From Erysipelothrix sp. (GTDB taxonomy: Bacteria; Bacillota_I; Bacilli_A; Erysipelotrichales; Erysipelotrichaceae), in the NCBI GenBank assembly GCA_012520695.1, contig JAAYNU010000196.1, positions 1 through 5,550 of the forward strand: a stretch of 5,550 bases of DNA, in the 5' to 3' direction. The first letter of the stretch is position 1. Every line of letters begins with the position of its first letter. The translations under genes and the position numbers were made by a program. The notes beneath the pieces are model-generated. The model was not told where the DNA came from. It worked only from the letters and a program-made list of their open reading frames with translations, and did not search any database. Positions 1 through 5,550 of this stretch are shown here, piece by piece.

Positions 1-691
1 TCGCAATCCGCCCATCTTCACCAAAAACATTAATGGGTGTTTCATTATCCCTTAAGACTAAAACTCTAAGCCCTTTAGCTTCAAGTTTTTCTTTAAGTTT
101 TAGTGCGACATCATACATTTCATCCGCTTCAACAACGCCATTATATTGATTGCCATAATTAGTATCGCCATCATTATAAAGTGTTAATCCACTAGGATCA
201 ATTGCGATATCGTATTTCTCATGTTCATCATCTGAACTCACTTCTAAGTATAAAACATTTTCATTTAGTATTTTGTGTTCTTCAAAATCAAACAAAGCAC
301 TGTTCGCAAAAATACGAATCTTTTTTGATTTTCCATTACGGGAAATCGTATACACTGTATCATCAATTTTTTCTTCTGATACAAGGCGTGAACGTGTTAA
401 ACCACTTAAGAGTTCAACTTCATAAAAACCATCTTCTAAGAATTCAAGTGGAATTTTGGAATCTAAATCAACGCCCATAAGATAGGTGCTTTCTTCATCG
501 GAACAGACATTATTTAAGAATACAGTCTTTCCATTGAAGGGATCTCTGGTACCGGGTTTATACTGGTTTTGATAGAAACCTAAGGTTTCACCGTATTGAC
601 CATAATCAGAGAAAACCAAACTCTCTGTACCCTCTTCACTGCGCTCTTTTTCAAGGCGCGTAATAAGGCTACGAGTTTCTCTATGATTCAT
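1..691 (-). CDS. Amidase_3-like cell-wall hydrolase domain protein, 3' end outside window, possibly degenerate and 5'-broken
   Basis: The reading frame is open from ATG at 691 to the window edge, giving 230 residues without a stop. Residues 1-150 are hydrophilic and then beta-rich and match nothing I recognise. From about residue 160 the sequence resembles the start of an N-acetylmuramoyl-L-alanine amidase (Amidase_3) core: YDIAIDPSG (D165-P166), then VVEADE with E188 at the second zinc-ligand position, then a helix ending KLKEKLEAKGLRVLVLRD, and later GEDGRIA. Active family members cleave the amide between MurNAc and the stem peptide in the wall. Here the usual DPGHGG reads DPSGLT, so the first zinc-binding histidine is absent. 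There is no signal peptide and no clear Shine-Dalgarno before ATG 691; the only membrane segment nearby is in the small ORF 43 bases upstream, in another frame. The family call is moderately sure; activity is doubtful. Confidence 0.6.
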   Translation of the reverse strand, partial: MNHRETRSLITRLEKERSEEGTESLVFSDYGQYGETLGFYQNQYKPGTRDPFNGKTVFLNNVCSDEESTYLMGVDLDSKIPLEFLEDGFYEVELLSGLTRSRLVSEEKIDDTVYTISRNGKSKKIRIFANSALFDFEEHKILNENVLYLEVSSDDEHEKYDIAIDPSGLTLYNDGDTNYGNQYNGVVEADEMYDVALKLKEKLEAKGLRVLVLRDNETPINVFGEDGRIA

Positions 692-734
692 CTTGCATAC
701 ATTTAAGGATGTATCAACTTCTTATTGTGACGGT

Positions 735-848
735 TTAGAATGTATATATCATCAAACAGCCTGCCAGTAAGAGCAAAAGAAAAGGAACTACAATCCTGTA
801 GCCGAGTTTCCCATGCTTTTTAGGTACGTAATTCCCTCTATAATCCAT
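735..848 (-). CDS. Small single-pass membrane protein (37 aa), or detached N-terminal anchor of the following amidase-like gene
   Basis: The ORF runs from ATG at 848 to TAA at 737-735. It has a strong ribosome binding site, AAGGAG (860-855), six bases before the ATG and 12 bases after the asnS stop. The peptide starts MDYRGNYVPKKHGKLGYR, a basic cytoplasmic-type N-terminus. A hydrophobic stretch follows at residues 19-34 (IVVPFLLLLLAGC, then LMI), and the ORF stops after YTF. This is the layout of a type II membrane anchor or an uncleaved signal segment. LLAGC resembles a lipobox, but only six residues would follow the cysteine, so a lipoprotein is unlikely. Because an extracellular-type hydrolase domain lacking any export signal begins 43 bases downstream, this may be the 5' end of the same gene, separated by frameshifts. 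I do not recognise it as a known stand-alone family. Confidence 0.6.
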   Translation of the reverse strand: MDYRGNYVPKKHGKLGYRIVVPFLLLLLAGCLMIYTF

Positions 849-854
849 TTAAGA

Positions 855-860
855 CTCCTT
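855..860 (-). promoter_or_regulatory. Ribosome binding site of the 37-aa membrane ORF
   Basis: AAGGAG on the minus strand lies directly after the asnS stop codon and six bases before ATG 848. It is the main evidence that this short ORF is translated. No terminator lies between asnS and this site, so the ORF is probably on the asnS transcript. Confidence 0.65.
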
Positions 861-2243
861 TTAATAATCTAAGTGTTTTGGTGTACGTGCAAATGGAATC
901 ACATCACGGATGTTTGCCATTGCTGTTATGTACATTAAGAAACGTTCAAAACCGATTCCAAATCCTGAATGCTTCACTCCGCCATAACGACGTAGGTCAA
1001 GATACCATTCGAGGCCTTCTTTTTCGATATCCATTTCTTTCATTCGTTTTTCTAAGAAATCGAGGCGTTCTTCACGCTGCGATCCACCGACAAGTTCTCC
1101 AACACTTGGCACAAGTAAATCACATGCCGCAACTGTTTTATTGTCGTCGTTCAATCTCATATAGAATGATTTAATGTCTTTTGGATAGTCTGTAATAAAT
1201 ACAGGTCCTTTAACAACTTCTTCTGATAGATAACGTTCGTGTTCTGATTGAAGATCTGTTCCCCATTCAACTTTAAATTCGAATCGGTCGTTTTCCTTCA
1301 TTAGAAGATCAACTGCTTCTGTATACGTCATGCGTTGGAAGTCTGTTTTAATTAAGTTATTTAAGCGTTCTAAAAGTGTTGTATCAATGCGGTCATTGAA
1401 GAATTTCATTTCTTCTGGCGCATTTTCAAGCACATATTCAATACAGTATTTTACCATGTCTTGAATTAAGTTCATGTTGTCATCTAAGTCCGCAAACGCA
1501 ATCTCAGGTTCAACCATCCAGAATTCAGATGCATGGCGGGCAGTGTTTGATTTCTCAGCACGGAACGTAGGTCCAAATGTATACACATCTCTGAATGCTA
1601 ATGCGAATGCTTCAGCATGCAATTGACCTGATACTGTAAGACTTGCTTTCTTTCCAAAGAAGTCCTTTTCATAGTCGCCATCTCCGCGAGTTGTTGCTAC
1701 AAATGCTTCTCCAGCACCTTCCGCATCGTTACCCGTAATGATTGGCGTATGAACATAAACAAATCCTTGGTTTTGGAAGAATTCATGAATTGCCATTGAG
1801 AGCACTGAGCGCACTCTGAAGACTGCCATAAATGAGTTTGTACGCACTCTTAGGTGCGCAATCTCTCTTAAGTATTCATAAGAATGACGTTTCTTTTGGA
1901 GTGGATAATCTGAACTGCATGCGCCCTCGAGCACAACCTCAGTGACTTCAATTTCAAAAGGTTGACGACCATCTGGAGTAGGTTTGAAACGACCCGTAAC
2001 TGTGATCGCACTTCCTGTTCCGTATTTTCCAATTTCTTCATAGTTGTCTAATTCTGTTGCGTAAACACACTGTGCTGAACGGAAATAAGTTCCATCATTT
2101 AATTCAATAAATCCTACATTTTTACCATTTCGGTTTGTACGAATCCACCCTTGTAATTGAATGTATTCAATTGTATCGAGTTCAAAATCGGAACCCATTG
2201 CTAGTAAATCATAGCACTCACGTACTGTCATATATGAAATCAT
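861..2243 (-). CDS. asnS: Asparagine--tRNA ligase (AsnRS)
   Basis: This cytoplasmic class II aminoacyl-tRNA synthetase (class IIb, with AspRS and LysRS) joins asparagine to tRNA-Asn using ATP. With the start at 2243 it has 460 residues, close to the 466 of E. coli AsnS. An N-terminal OB-fold anticodon-binding domain occupies roughly residues 25-108 ([20 protein letters not shown], then VTGRF). The catalytic domain follows, with the AsnRS-type segment [16 protein letters not shown] near 164-179, motif 2 FRAE at 227-230 followed by [16 protein letters not shown], and motif 3 [12 protein letters not shown] near 427-438. GTG at 2252 would add three residues, but that GTG lies inside the Shine-Dalgarno GAGGTGG (2255-2249), which is placed five bases before ATG 2243; I therefore prefer the ATG. 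The gene starts 13 bases after rex and probably shares its transcript. There is no room for a T-box leader. All family motifs look intact. Confidence 0.97.
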   Translation of the reverse strand: MISYMTVRECYDLLAMGSDFELDTIEYIQLQGWIRTNRNGKNVGFIELNDGTYFRSAQCVYATELDNYEEIGKYGTGSAITVTGRFKPTPDGRQPFEIEVTEVVLEGACSSDYPLQKKRHSYEYLREIAHLRVRTNSFMAVFRVRSVLSMAIHEFFQNQGFVYVHTPIITGNDAEGAGEAFVATTRGDGDYEKDFFGKKASLTVSGQLHAEAFALAFRDVYTFGPTFRAEKSNTARHASEFWMVEPEIAFADLDDNMNLIQDMVKYCIEYVLENAPEEMKFFNDRIDTTLLERLNNLIKTDFQRMTYTEAVDLLMKENDRFEFKVEWGTDLQSEHERYLSEEVVKGPVFITDYPKDIKSFYMRLNDDNKTVAACDLLVPSVGELVGGSQREERLDFLEKRMKEMDIEKEGLEWYLDLRRYGGVKHSGFGIGFERFLMYITAMANIRDVIPFARTPKHLDY

Positions 2244-2248
2244 CTTTT

Positions 2249-2255
2249 CCACCTC
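2249..2255 (-). promoter_or_regulatory. Ribosome binding site that decides the asnS start
   Basis: GAGGTGG on the minus strand is five bases upstream of ATG 2243. It contains the GTG that a longest-ORF call would take as the start, so the site argues for the ATG and a 460-residue protein. It sits just after the rex stop TAA (2259-2257). Confidence 0.75.
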
Positions 2256-2256
2256 G

Positions 2257-2880
2257 TTATCGAATATTATTTGTTTGAAAAATCAGCTCTTGGATCGTTG
2301 ATACAACGTCCACTGTTTTTACGATTACATGTTTTGGTACTTGAATGTGTTCACTGGAAAAGTCCACAATGCCCACAATACCCAAACTGACCAAACGGTC
2401 GATTGTTTCTTGTACATTTTTAGATACCGTCACAATTGCGATACGGCATCCTTTTGGTATGCGTTGTTCCAACTCACTCATGTGATAAATCGGAATATCA
2501 GACGCTTCCCCTAGTTTATTGGGATCAATATCGAAGGCCACTGAAATTTCGCCAACCACATGATTCCATCGATTATAGTTAAGTATTGCTCGTCCTAAGT
2601 TACCAGCTCCAATGAGAATTAATTCTTCATCAAAACTGACCCCTAAAAGATCATCAAACATTTCAATTAAGACTTGAACATCATAACCATATCCTTGTTT
2701 CCCCATCGAACCAATAAAAGAAAAGTCTCGACGAATTGTTGTGGATTCAATATCCACAAACAATGCTAGTTCACGTGATAAAATACGCTCAACGCCCATA
2801 TTGTGTAATTTTCTCAAAGCTTTCAGATAAATTGGATATCTTTGCAAGGTTGCCTTAGGCACATTCGATATTTTACTCAT
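2257..2880 (-). CDS. rex: Redox-sensing transcriptional repressor Rex
   Basis: Rex is a homodimeric DNA-binding protein that senses the NADH/NAD+ ratio. NAD+ favours DNA binding; NADH releases it and derepresses fermentative and other redox genes. The 207-residue length is typical. The N-terminal winged helix (about 1-80) carries family signatures: [16 protein letters not shown] (7-22), a recognition region with [11 protein letters not shown] (47-57), and GKQGYGYDV (60-68). The Rossmann domain begins with [15 protein letters not shown], its glycine motif GAGNLG at 91-96, and D117 in AFDIDP ends the second strand, as expected for NAD(H). The C-terminus ([12 protein letters not shown]) is the domain-swapped helix of the family. 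The segment VDFSS (172-176) replaces the more usual N-F-A/S-P. ATG 2880 has GGTGG seven bases upstream. The gene has its own promoter with a palindrome over the -10, suggesting autoregulation, and lies directly ahead of asnS. Confidence 0.96.
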   Translation of the reverse strand: MSKISNVPKATLQRYPIYLKALRKLHNMGVERILSRELALFVDIESTTIRRDFSFIGSMGKQGYGYDVQVLIEMFDDLLGVSFDEELILIGAGNLGRAILNYNRWNHVVGEISVAFDIDPNKLGEASDIPIYHMSELEQRIPKGCRIAIVTVSKNVQETIDRLVSLGIVGIVDFSSEHIQVPKHVIVKTVDVVSTIQELIFQTNNIR

Positions 2881-2887
2881 ATTTTCA

Positions 2888-2892
2888 CCACC
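2888..2892 (-). promoter_or_regulatory. Ribosome binding site of rex
   Basis: GGTGG on the minus strand lies seven bases before ATG 2880, inside CATGGTGGTGAAAAT. The same unusual GGTGG core, rather than GGAGG, serves tsaE. If transcription starts near 2894, the leader is only about 14 bases. Confidence 0.65.
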
Positions 2893-2893
2893 A

Positions 2894-2911
2894 TGTGATA
2901 ATCATATCACA
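2894..2911. promoter_or_regulatory. Inverted repeat, candidate Rex operator
   Basis: TGTGATA-ATCA-TATCACA is a perfect 7-bp inverted repeat with a 4-base centre. It begins 13 bases upstream of the rex start codon and covers the predicted -10. Known Firmicutes Rex sites read approximately TTGTGAA-N4-TTCACAA, that is TGTGA-N6-TCACA; here the same half-sites are separated by eight bases. Position and half-site support Rex autoregulation, while the spacing argues for caution. Another regulator or a lineage-specific Rex site is possible. Confidence 0.55.
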
Positions 2912-2929
2912 AACTAGTGGGGTATTAAA
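2901..2929 (-). promoter_or_regulatory. Predicted promoter of rex-asnS
   Basis: The minus strand carries TATGAT (2906-2901) preceded by TGA, an extended -10 element (TGnTATGAT). A weak -35, TTTAAT (2929-2924), sits 17 bases upstream. It lies in the 68-base gap between tsaD and rex, in which I see no terminator, so rex may also receive read-through from the t6A cluster. The palindrome at 2894-2911 overlaps the -10, as expected of a repressor site. Confidence 0.55.
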
Positions 2930-2948
2930 TGAGTATTAATTAATTCCT

Positions 2949-3938
2949 TCACAAGACCATGTTAGAATTGGCAGATATTTCACAATCTCCCCTAACACCG
3001 CGCTCATATGCCTTAAAACCGGCCAAACCGATCATTGCTGCTTGATCCATACACGCCCAAATTGGCGGAATGAGGACCTGAGTCTCATCATTTTGGAATT
3101 TATAGATGCGTTCTCTCACAAGTGAATTGGCTGCAACGCCCCCTGCTAGTACCAAAGTTTTAACAGAATACTCAGCAAGTGCAGATTCAACGCGCTCCAT
3201 TAATTGATCAACGGCTCTGTTTTGAAATGCGAATGCCATATCTTCAACAATCAGCGGTTGATCATTACGCTCCTCACGAAGCATACTTTGACGAACAGCT
3301 GATTTTAATCCACTAAAGGAAAAATCAAGCACAGATTCTGTTTTTGTCTTGGGAAGAATGTAATTCTTCTTTCCCTCTTTCGCAAGTTTATCAATGATAG
3401 GACCCCCTGGATAAGCAAGTCCCATGAGGCGCGCTACTTTATCATAGGCTTCCCCTACCGCATCGTCTTGTGTTTTACCAATGACCTCGAATGAATAATC
3501 CGATTCCATATAAACAAGTTCCGTATGGCCTCCTGAAATAACAAGCGCCATCAATGGAAACTCAAGATCTCCTGATAACATATTCGCATAAATATGACCT
3601 GCAATATGATGAACAGGAACAAGCGGTATATCAAGTGACCACGCTAAGGTCTTCGCTGCCATTACACCCACATGAAGCGACCCCACAAGACCTGGCCCTT
3701 GTGTGAAGGCAATTGCGTCAAGGTCTTCCAAACTCACTCCTGCGATCTTTAAAGCATCTTTAATGACCAAATTGATCTTCTCAACGTGGAGTCGTGATGC
3801 TACTTCAGGGAAAACTCCCCCAAAGGCTTGGTGTACCGCAATTTGAGTTGAAACAGAATTACTTAAAACTTCTGTTCCATCTTTAATAACTGCTGCGGAT
3901 GTTTCATCGCAGCTTGATTCTATTGATAGCAATAACAT
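2949..3938 (-). CDS. tsaD: tRNA N6-adenosine threonylcarbamoyltransferase TsaD
   Basis: TsaD (YgjD/Gcp, Kae1 family) transfers the threonylcarbamoyl group from threonylcarbamoyl-AMP to A37 of tRNAs reading ANN codons, working with TsaB and TsaE in the cytoplasm. At 329 residues it is near the E. coli length of 337. The ASKHA-type start LLLSIESSCDETSAAVI spans 2-18. The metal-binding HxxxH is HIAGH at 111-115 (after VPVH). SGGHTELV lies at 135-142, DFSFSGLK at 205-212 and AGGVAANSLVRERI at 265-278. The later metal ligand is probably D298, in the local sequence CMDQAAMIG where many homologues read CTDNAAMIA. AGAGGT, about ten bases before ATG 3938 and inside the end of the upstream acetyltransferase gene, is the likely ribosome binding site. 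The gene starts two bases after that stop codon and is the last of the t6A cluster. Confidence 0.97.
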   Translation of the reverse strand: MLLLSIESSCDETSAAVIKDGTEVLSNSVSTQIAVHQAFGGVFPEVASRLHVEKINLVIKDALKIAGVSLEDLDAIAFTQGPGLVGSLHVGVMAAKTLAWSLDIPLVPVHHIAGHIYANMLSGDLEFPLMALVISGGHTELVYMESDYSFEVIGKTQDDAVGEAYDKVARLMGLAYPGGPIIDKLAKEGKKNYILPKTKTESVLDFSFSGLKSAVRQSMLREERNDQPLIVEDMAFAFQNRAVDQLMERVESALAEYSVKTLVLAGGVAANSLVRERIYKFQNDETQVLIPPIWACMDQAAMIGLAGFKAYERGVRGDCEISANSNMVL

Positions 3939-3940
3939 AG

Positions 3941-4366
3941 CTATTTCAACCTCTTTCTCATTTCAATACCGTTTTGATCGGGTCCGTAATAATTCTTACG
4001 AATACGCATCAATTGAAAATCATATTTCTTATAGAACTTTCGTGCGATTTCATTTGAATCCGCTACTTCAAGAAATAAATCCATAATATTTAGATTTTCT
4101 AAAGCATAATCTATTAGTAAACTTCCAAATCCTTGGCCTTGATAAACAGGATCAACCGCAAATTGCAGTATTTCTCCTTCATCCGCTATGACTTTAATCG
4201 CAAGAAACCCCACAATGAGTCCTTCGAGTTCTAAGATCCAAAAGTGTGTGTTCTTATTCGTAATTTCTTCTAAATAAAGGCGTTCATGCCAGTTTGTTTT
4301 TAAAACCTTATGATCTAATAAAACGATTGCCTCCAGATCACTTGGACGTGCTTTTCTTAGTGTCAT
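3941..4366 (-). CDS. rimI: Ribosomal-protein alanine N-acetyltransferase RimI-like (GNAT family)
   Basis: This small (141 residues) GNAT acetyltransferase uses acetyl-CoA. Its E. coli homologue acetylates the N-terminal alanine of ribosomal protein S18, and RimI homologues can act on other N-termini. The acetyl-CoA-binding motif A is visible as VDPVYQGQGFGSLLIDYAL (71-89), with the Q/R-x-x-G-x-G pattern as QGQGFG. The RimI-type C-terminus follows: FLEVADSNEIARKFYKKYDF (98-117), where E100 and Y112 fall near the catalytic Glu and Tyr of E. coli RimI, then RKNYYG (123-128) and EMRKRL. Its ATG overlaps the tsaB stop by four bases (ATGA), so translation is probably coupled. The tsaB-rimI-tsaD neighbourhood is a widespread bacterial arrangement and supports RimI over a generic GNAT. 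The true substrate here cannot be read from sequence. Confidence 0.9.
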   Translation of the reverse strand: MTLRKARPSDLEAIVLLDHKVLKTNWHERLYLEEITNKNTHFWILELEGLIVGFLAIKVIADEGEILQFAVDPVYQGQGFGSLLIDYALENLNIMDLFLEVADSNEIARKFYKKYDFQLMRIRKNYYGPDQNGIEMRKRLK

Positions 4367-4926
4367 TTAATGTATCGAGGAACAAGGAGATCACTGTCTT
4401 CAACTAAGACCCATGATGATTCAACCGCAAGGATGTTTTCAATCACATTACCGTATCGGTTCACTTCACCAAAAAGCGATGTATCCCCAAACATATCGCA
4501 TGTGATATCACTTAATTCTTCAAATTGGTACACTCTTTCATCTCTGATTGCACCTTCATCACCATATGCACCAAACACTCGTTTTGAACGTGCATCGATG
4601 AACGCAAAGCCGGTTGTCTTGCCCATTAATGAGAGTAAGGTATCTACTGTGAATACTTCCATTGTAGGATGTGTCAGAGCAAGTGTTTTTGCGAATGTGA
4701 TTCCGATTCGCATTCCTGTATAACTCCCTGGACCATCAGTAATCACAAGACGATCTAAGTCTTTGGGTTTCCACTGTGCCTCTTTCATCAATTCATCCAC
4801 ATAAAGCAGTAAATATTCAGATTGTTTTTTCTGAACAACTTCTTGTCGTGAATGGATGATCTTACCATCTTCCACTAATCCTACTGCAAGTAGACTGTGG
4901 GATGTATCGATAATGATTGTTTTCAT
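4363..4926 (-). CDS. tsaB: t6A complex subunit TsaB
   Basis: TsaB (YeaZ) is an inactive relative of TsaD that dimerises with it and is required for threonylcarbamoyl transfer to tRNA A37. The N-terminal ASKHA lobe is clear: MKTIIIDTSHSLLAVGLV (1-18), then the family signature DGPGSYTGMRIG (64-75) and FIDARSKRVFGAYG around 109-122. The ending LVPRYIK matches the usual Y-L/I-R/K terminus. At 187 residues it is shorter than E. coli or B. subtilis TsaB (about 230); the C-terminal lobe is reduced but the frame is intact. GAGG (4937-4934) seven bases before ATG 4926 is a good ribosome binding site. The ATG overlaps the tsaE stop by four bases, and the stop overlaps the next start in the same way, so the three genes are probably translationally coupled. 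Confidence 0.94.
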   Translation of the reverse strand: MKTIIIDTSHSLLAVGLVEDGKIIHSRQEVVQKKQSEYLLLYVDELMKEAQWKPKDLDRLVITDGPGSYTGMRIGITFAKTLALTHPTMEVFTVDTLLSLMGKTTGFAFIDARSKRVFGAYGDEGAIRDERVYQFEELSDITCDMFGDTSLFGEVNRYGNVIENILAVESSWVLVEDSDLLVPRYIK

Positions 4927-5348
4927 GAACCTACCTCAATAATTTCTATGTTTCGTGTGTTTTCGTCGATGTATTCTAAATTAATAATGTATTCAGGATT
5001 CAAACTTTGATCTTGAATGAAGCTTCCCCATTCTAAAACGATGACTGAATCGATATCCATAAGATCATACAGTCCAAGGGAATCTGAATCAATGCCCTCT
5101 AATCGATAAGCATCGATGTGTTTTAAGTTTAGGCGTCCTTCGTATTCCTTCAGGAGTGTGAAGGTTGGGCTTGTTATTGTATCTTCAATACCAAGTCCTA
5201 GCGCAATTCCCTTAGTGAATGCGGTTTTACCAGTTCCTAAGTCTCCATTAAGAAAAATCAGGCATCCTGAGTGAATATTTGTCGCTAAATTCTTAGCTAT
5301 TGCCATTGTTTCTTGTACTGAATTTGTTTGTATTTTTATTGTTTTCAT
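4923..5348 (-). CDS. tsaE: t6A complex ATPase TsaE
   Basis: TsaE (YjeE) is a P-loop ATPase that binds the TsaB-TsaD dimer and is needed for repeated cycles of t6A synthesis. The 141-residue product from ATG 5348 has the normal family length. The Walker A loop is GDLGTGKT (35-42), switch-type SPTFTL lies at 60-65, HIDAYRLEG at 78-85 supplies the Walker B-like Asp and Tyr, and VLEWG (104-108) holds the conserved E-W. The open frame extends upstream to an ATG at 5537, but those residues are antisense to the 5S rRNA and terminator and cannot be real. ATG 5360 (MVVKMKTI) would add four residues, but ATG 5348 has GGTGG five bases upstream and begins where homologues begin. It is the first gene of the t6A cluster and overlaps tsaB by ATGA. 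Confidence 0.95.
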   Translation of the reverse strand: MKTIKIQTNSVQETMAIAKNLATNIHSGCLIFLNGDLGTGKTAFTKGIALGLGIEDTITSPTFTLLKEYEGRLNLKHIDAYRLEGIDSDSLGLYDLMDIDSVIVLEWGSFIQDQSLNPEYIINLEYIDENTRNIEIIEVGS

Positions 5349-5353
5349 TTTTA

Positions 5354-5358
5354 CCACC
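5354..5358 (-). promoter_or_regulatory. Ribosome binding site of tsaE
   Basis: GGTGG on the minus strand lies five bases before ATG 5348. It overlaps the last base of an alternative in-frame ATG (5360-5358), so it can only serve the downstream start. The surrounding CATGGTGGTAAAAATG is nearly identical to the rex leader. Confidence 0.65.
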
Positions 5359-5367
5359 ATGGATATA

Positions 5368-5397
5368 ATTATATCATATTGAGCCTCTAATTCATAA
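5368..5397 (-). promoter_or_regulatory. Predicted promoter of the tsaE-tsaB-rimI-tsaD cluster
   Basis: The minus strand has a consensus extended -10, TGATATAAT (5376-5368). The best -35 is TTATGA (5397-5392) with an 18-base spacer; it is weak and overlaps the end of the terminator T-run. Transcription would start near 5361, giving a leader of only about 13 bases before ATG 5348. It separates the t6A genes from the rRNA operon upstream. Confidence 0.65.
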
Positions 5398-5423
5398 AAA
5401 AAGACACTCCATCTGGAATGTCT
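5395..5423 (-). terminator. Intrinsic terminator of the rRNA operon
   Basis: On the minus strand AGACATTCC and GGAGTGTCT form a 9-bp stem (5423-5415 with 5410-5402; one T-G pair) around the loop AGAT, followed by a run of seven T (5402-5396, the first T being shared with the stem). It lies four bases after the annotated 5S 3' end, the expected position for rRNA operon termination. The plus strand has no T-run after the stem, so it is directional. Confidence 0.9.
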
Positions 5424-5427
5424 AATT

Positions 5428-5541
5428 AACCGGCAATGAGCTATCTTCACTAGGGCATGCCTAGATATTGTCGCCGCTAAAGTGCTTAACTTCTGTGTTC
5501 GGGATGGGAACAGGTGTGACCACTTCGCTAATATCACCAGA
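5428..5541 (-). rRNA. rrf: 5S ribosomal RNA
   Basis: The minus strand contains the conserved bacterial 5S core CACACCTGTTCCCATCCCGA followed by ACACAGAAGTTAAGCAC. The ends pair as helix I: CTGGTGAT (5540-5533) with ATTGCCGG (5437-5430), eight pairs including G-U. The length of about 114 bases is normal for Firmicutes; each end may be off by one to three bases. The molecule is part of the large ribosomal subunit. The nine bases to the right edge are presumably the 23S-5S spacer, so an rRNA operon lies to the right. Confidence 0.95.
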
Positions 5542-5550
5542 TCTTGAGCA

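Noticed and set aside
202..480. Plus-strand open frames (also at 878-1174, 2329-2514 and 4370-4723)
   Set aside because: Each lies antisense inside a well-supported minus-strand gene, resembles no family and lacks a convincing ribosome binding site.
697..714. Inverted repeat ATACAT-N6-ATGTAT before the amidase-like ATG, considered as a terminator or regulatory hairpin
   Set aside because: The stem is six A/T-rich pairs with no T-run, too weak for a terminator and likely by chance.
753..767. LLAGC lipobox in the 37-aa ORF, considered as a lipoprotein signal
   Set aside because: Only six residues follow the cysteine before the stop, so the mature peptide would be tiny. A membrane anchor explains it better unless the frame is broken.
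2249..2252. GTG start for asnS at 2252
   Set aside because: The GTG lies within the GAGGTGG ribosome binding site that serves ATG 2243.
2244..2256. T-box or attenuator leader for asnS
   Set aside because: Only 13 bases separate rex from asnS, so no leader structure fits.
2949..5348. The tsaE-tsaB-rimI-tsaD cluster as a novel system
   Set aside because: It is a known, widespread t6A modification arrangement with all motifs intact.
5349..5537. N-terminal extension of tsaE up to an ATG at 5537
   Set aside because: The extra residues come from the 5S rRNA gene and its terminator. The product from ATG 5348 already has full TsaE length and a ribosome binding site.

Overview
The window looks like a stretch of a low-GC Gram-positive (Firmicutes) chromosome. 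The evidence is the GGAGG-type ribosome binding sites, a Firmicutes-style 5S rRNA, a Rex redox regulator and a compact t6A gene cluster. Some protein features (short TsaB, divergent Rex and TsaD motifs) would fit the Erysipelotrichia, but that placement is an inference. Every gene I can support lies on the minus strand, so the biological order runs from high to low coordinates.

Layout in transcription order. At 5541-5428 is a 5S rRNA, the end of an rRNA operon that extends past the right edge. Its intrinsic terminator is at 5423-5395. A promoter at 5397-5368 starts a tightly packed t6A cluster: tsaE (true start 5348), tsaB, a RimI-like acetyltransferase gene and tsaD. The first three overlap by ATGA junctions and tsaD follows after 2 bases. 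After a 68-base gap containing a second promoter with an 18-bp palindrome over its -10 comes rex, then asnS (true start 2243) 13 bases later. Next are a 37-codon membrane-protein ORF (848-735) and the 5' part of an amidase-like gene (691 to beyond position 1).

TsaE, TsaB and TsaD form the complex that transfers the threonylcarbamoyl group to A37 of ANN-decoding tRNAs; the TsaC/YwlC enzyme is not in the window. RimI acetylates protein N-termini and is a habitual tsaB/tsaD neighbour. Rex senses NADH/NAD+ and probably controls its own promoter. AsnRS charges tRNA-Asn, itself a t6A substrate.

Most of the window is conserved housekeeping DNA; I found no novel defence, mobile or biosynthetic system. 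Four points deserve a second look: the split start of the amidase-like gene, its apparent loss of the first zinc-binding histidine, the Rex-like palindrome whose spacing is 2 bp longer than the usual consensus, and the near-duplicate promoter/leader modules in front of rex and tsaE.
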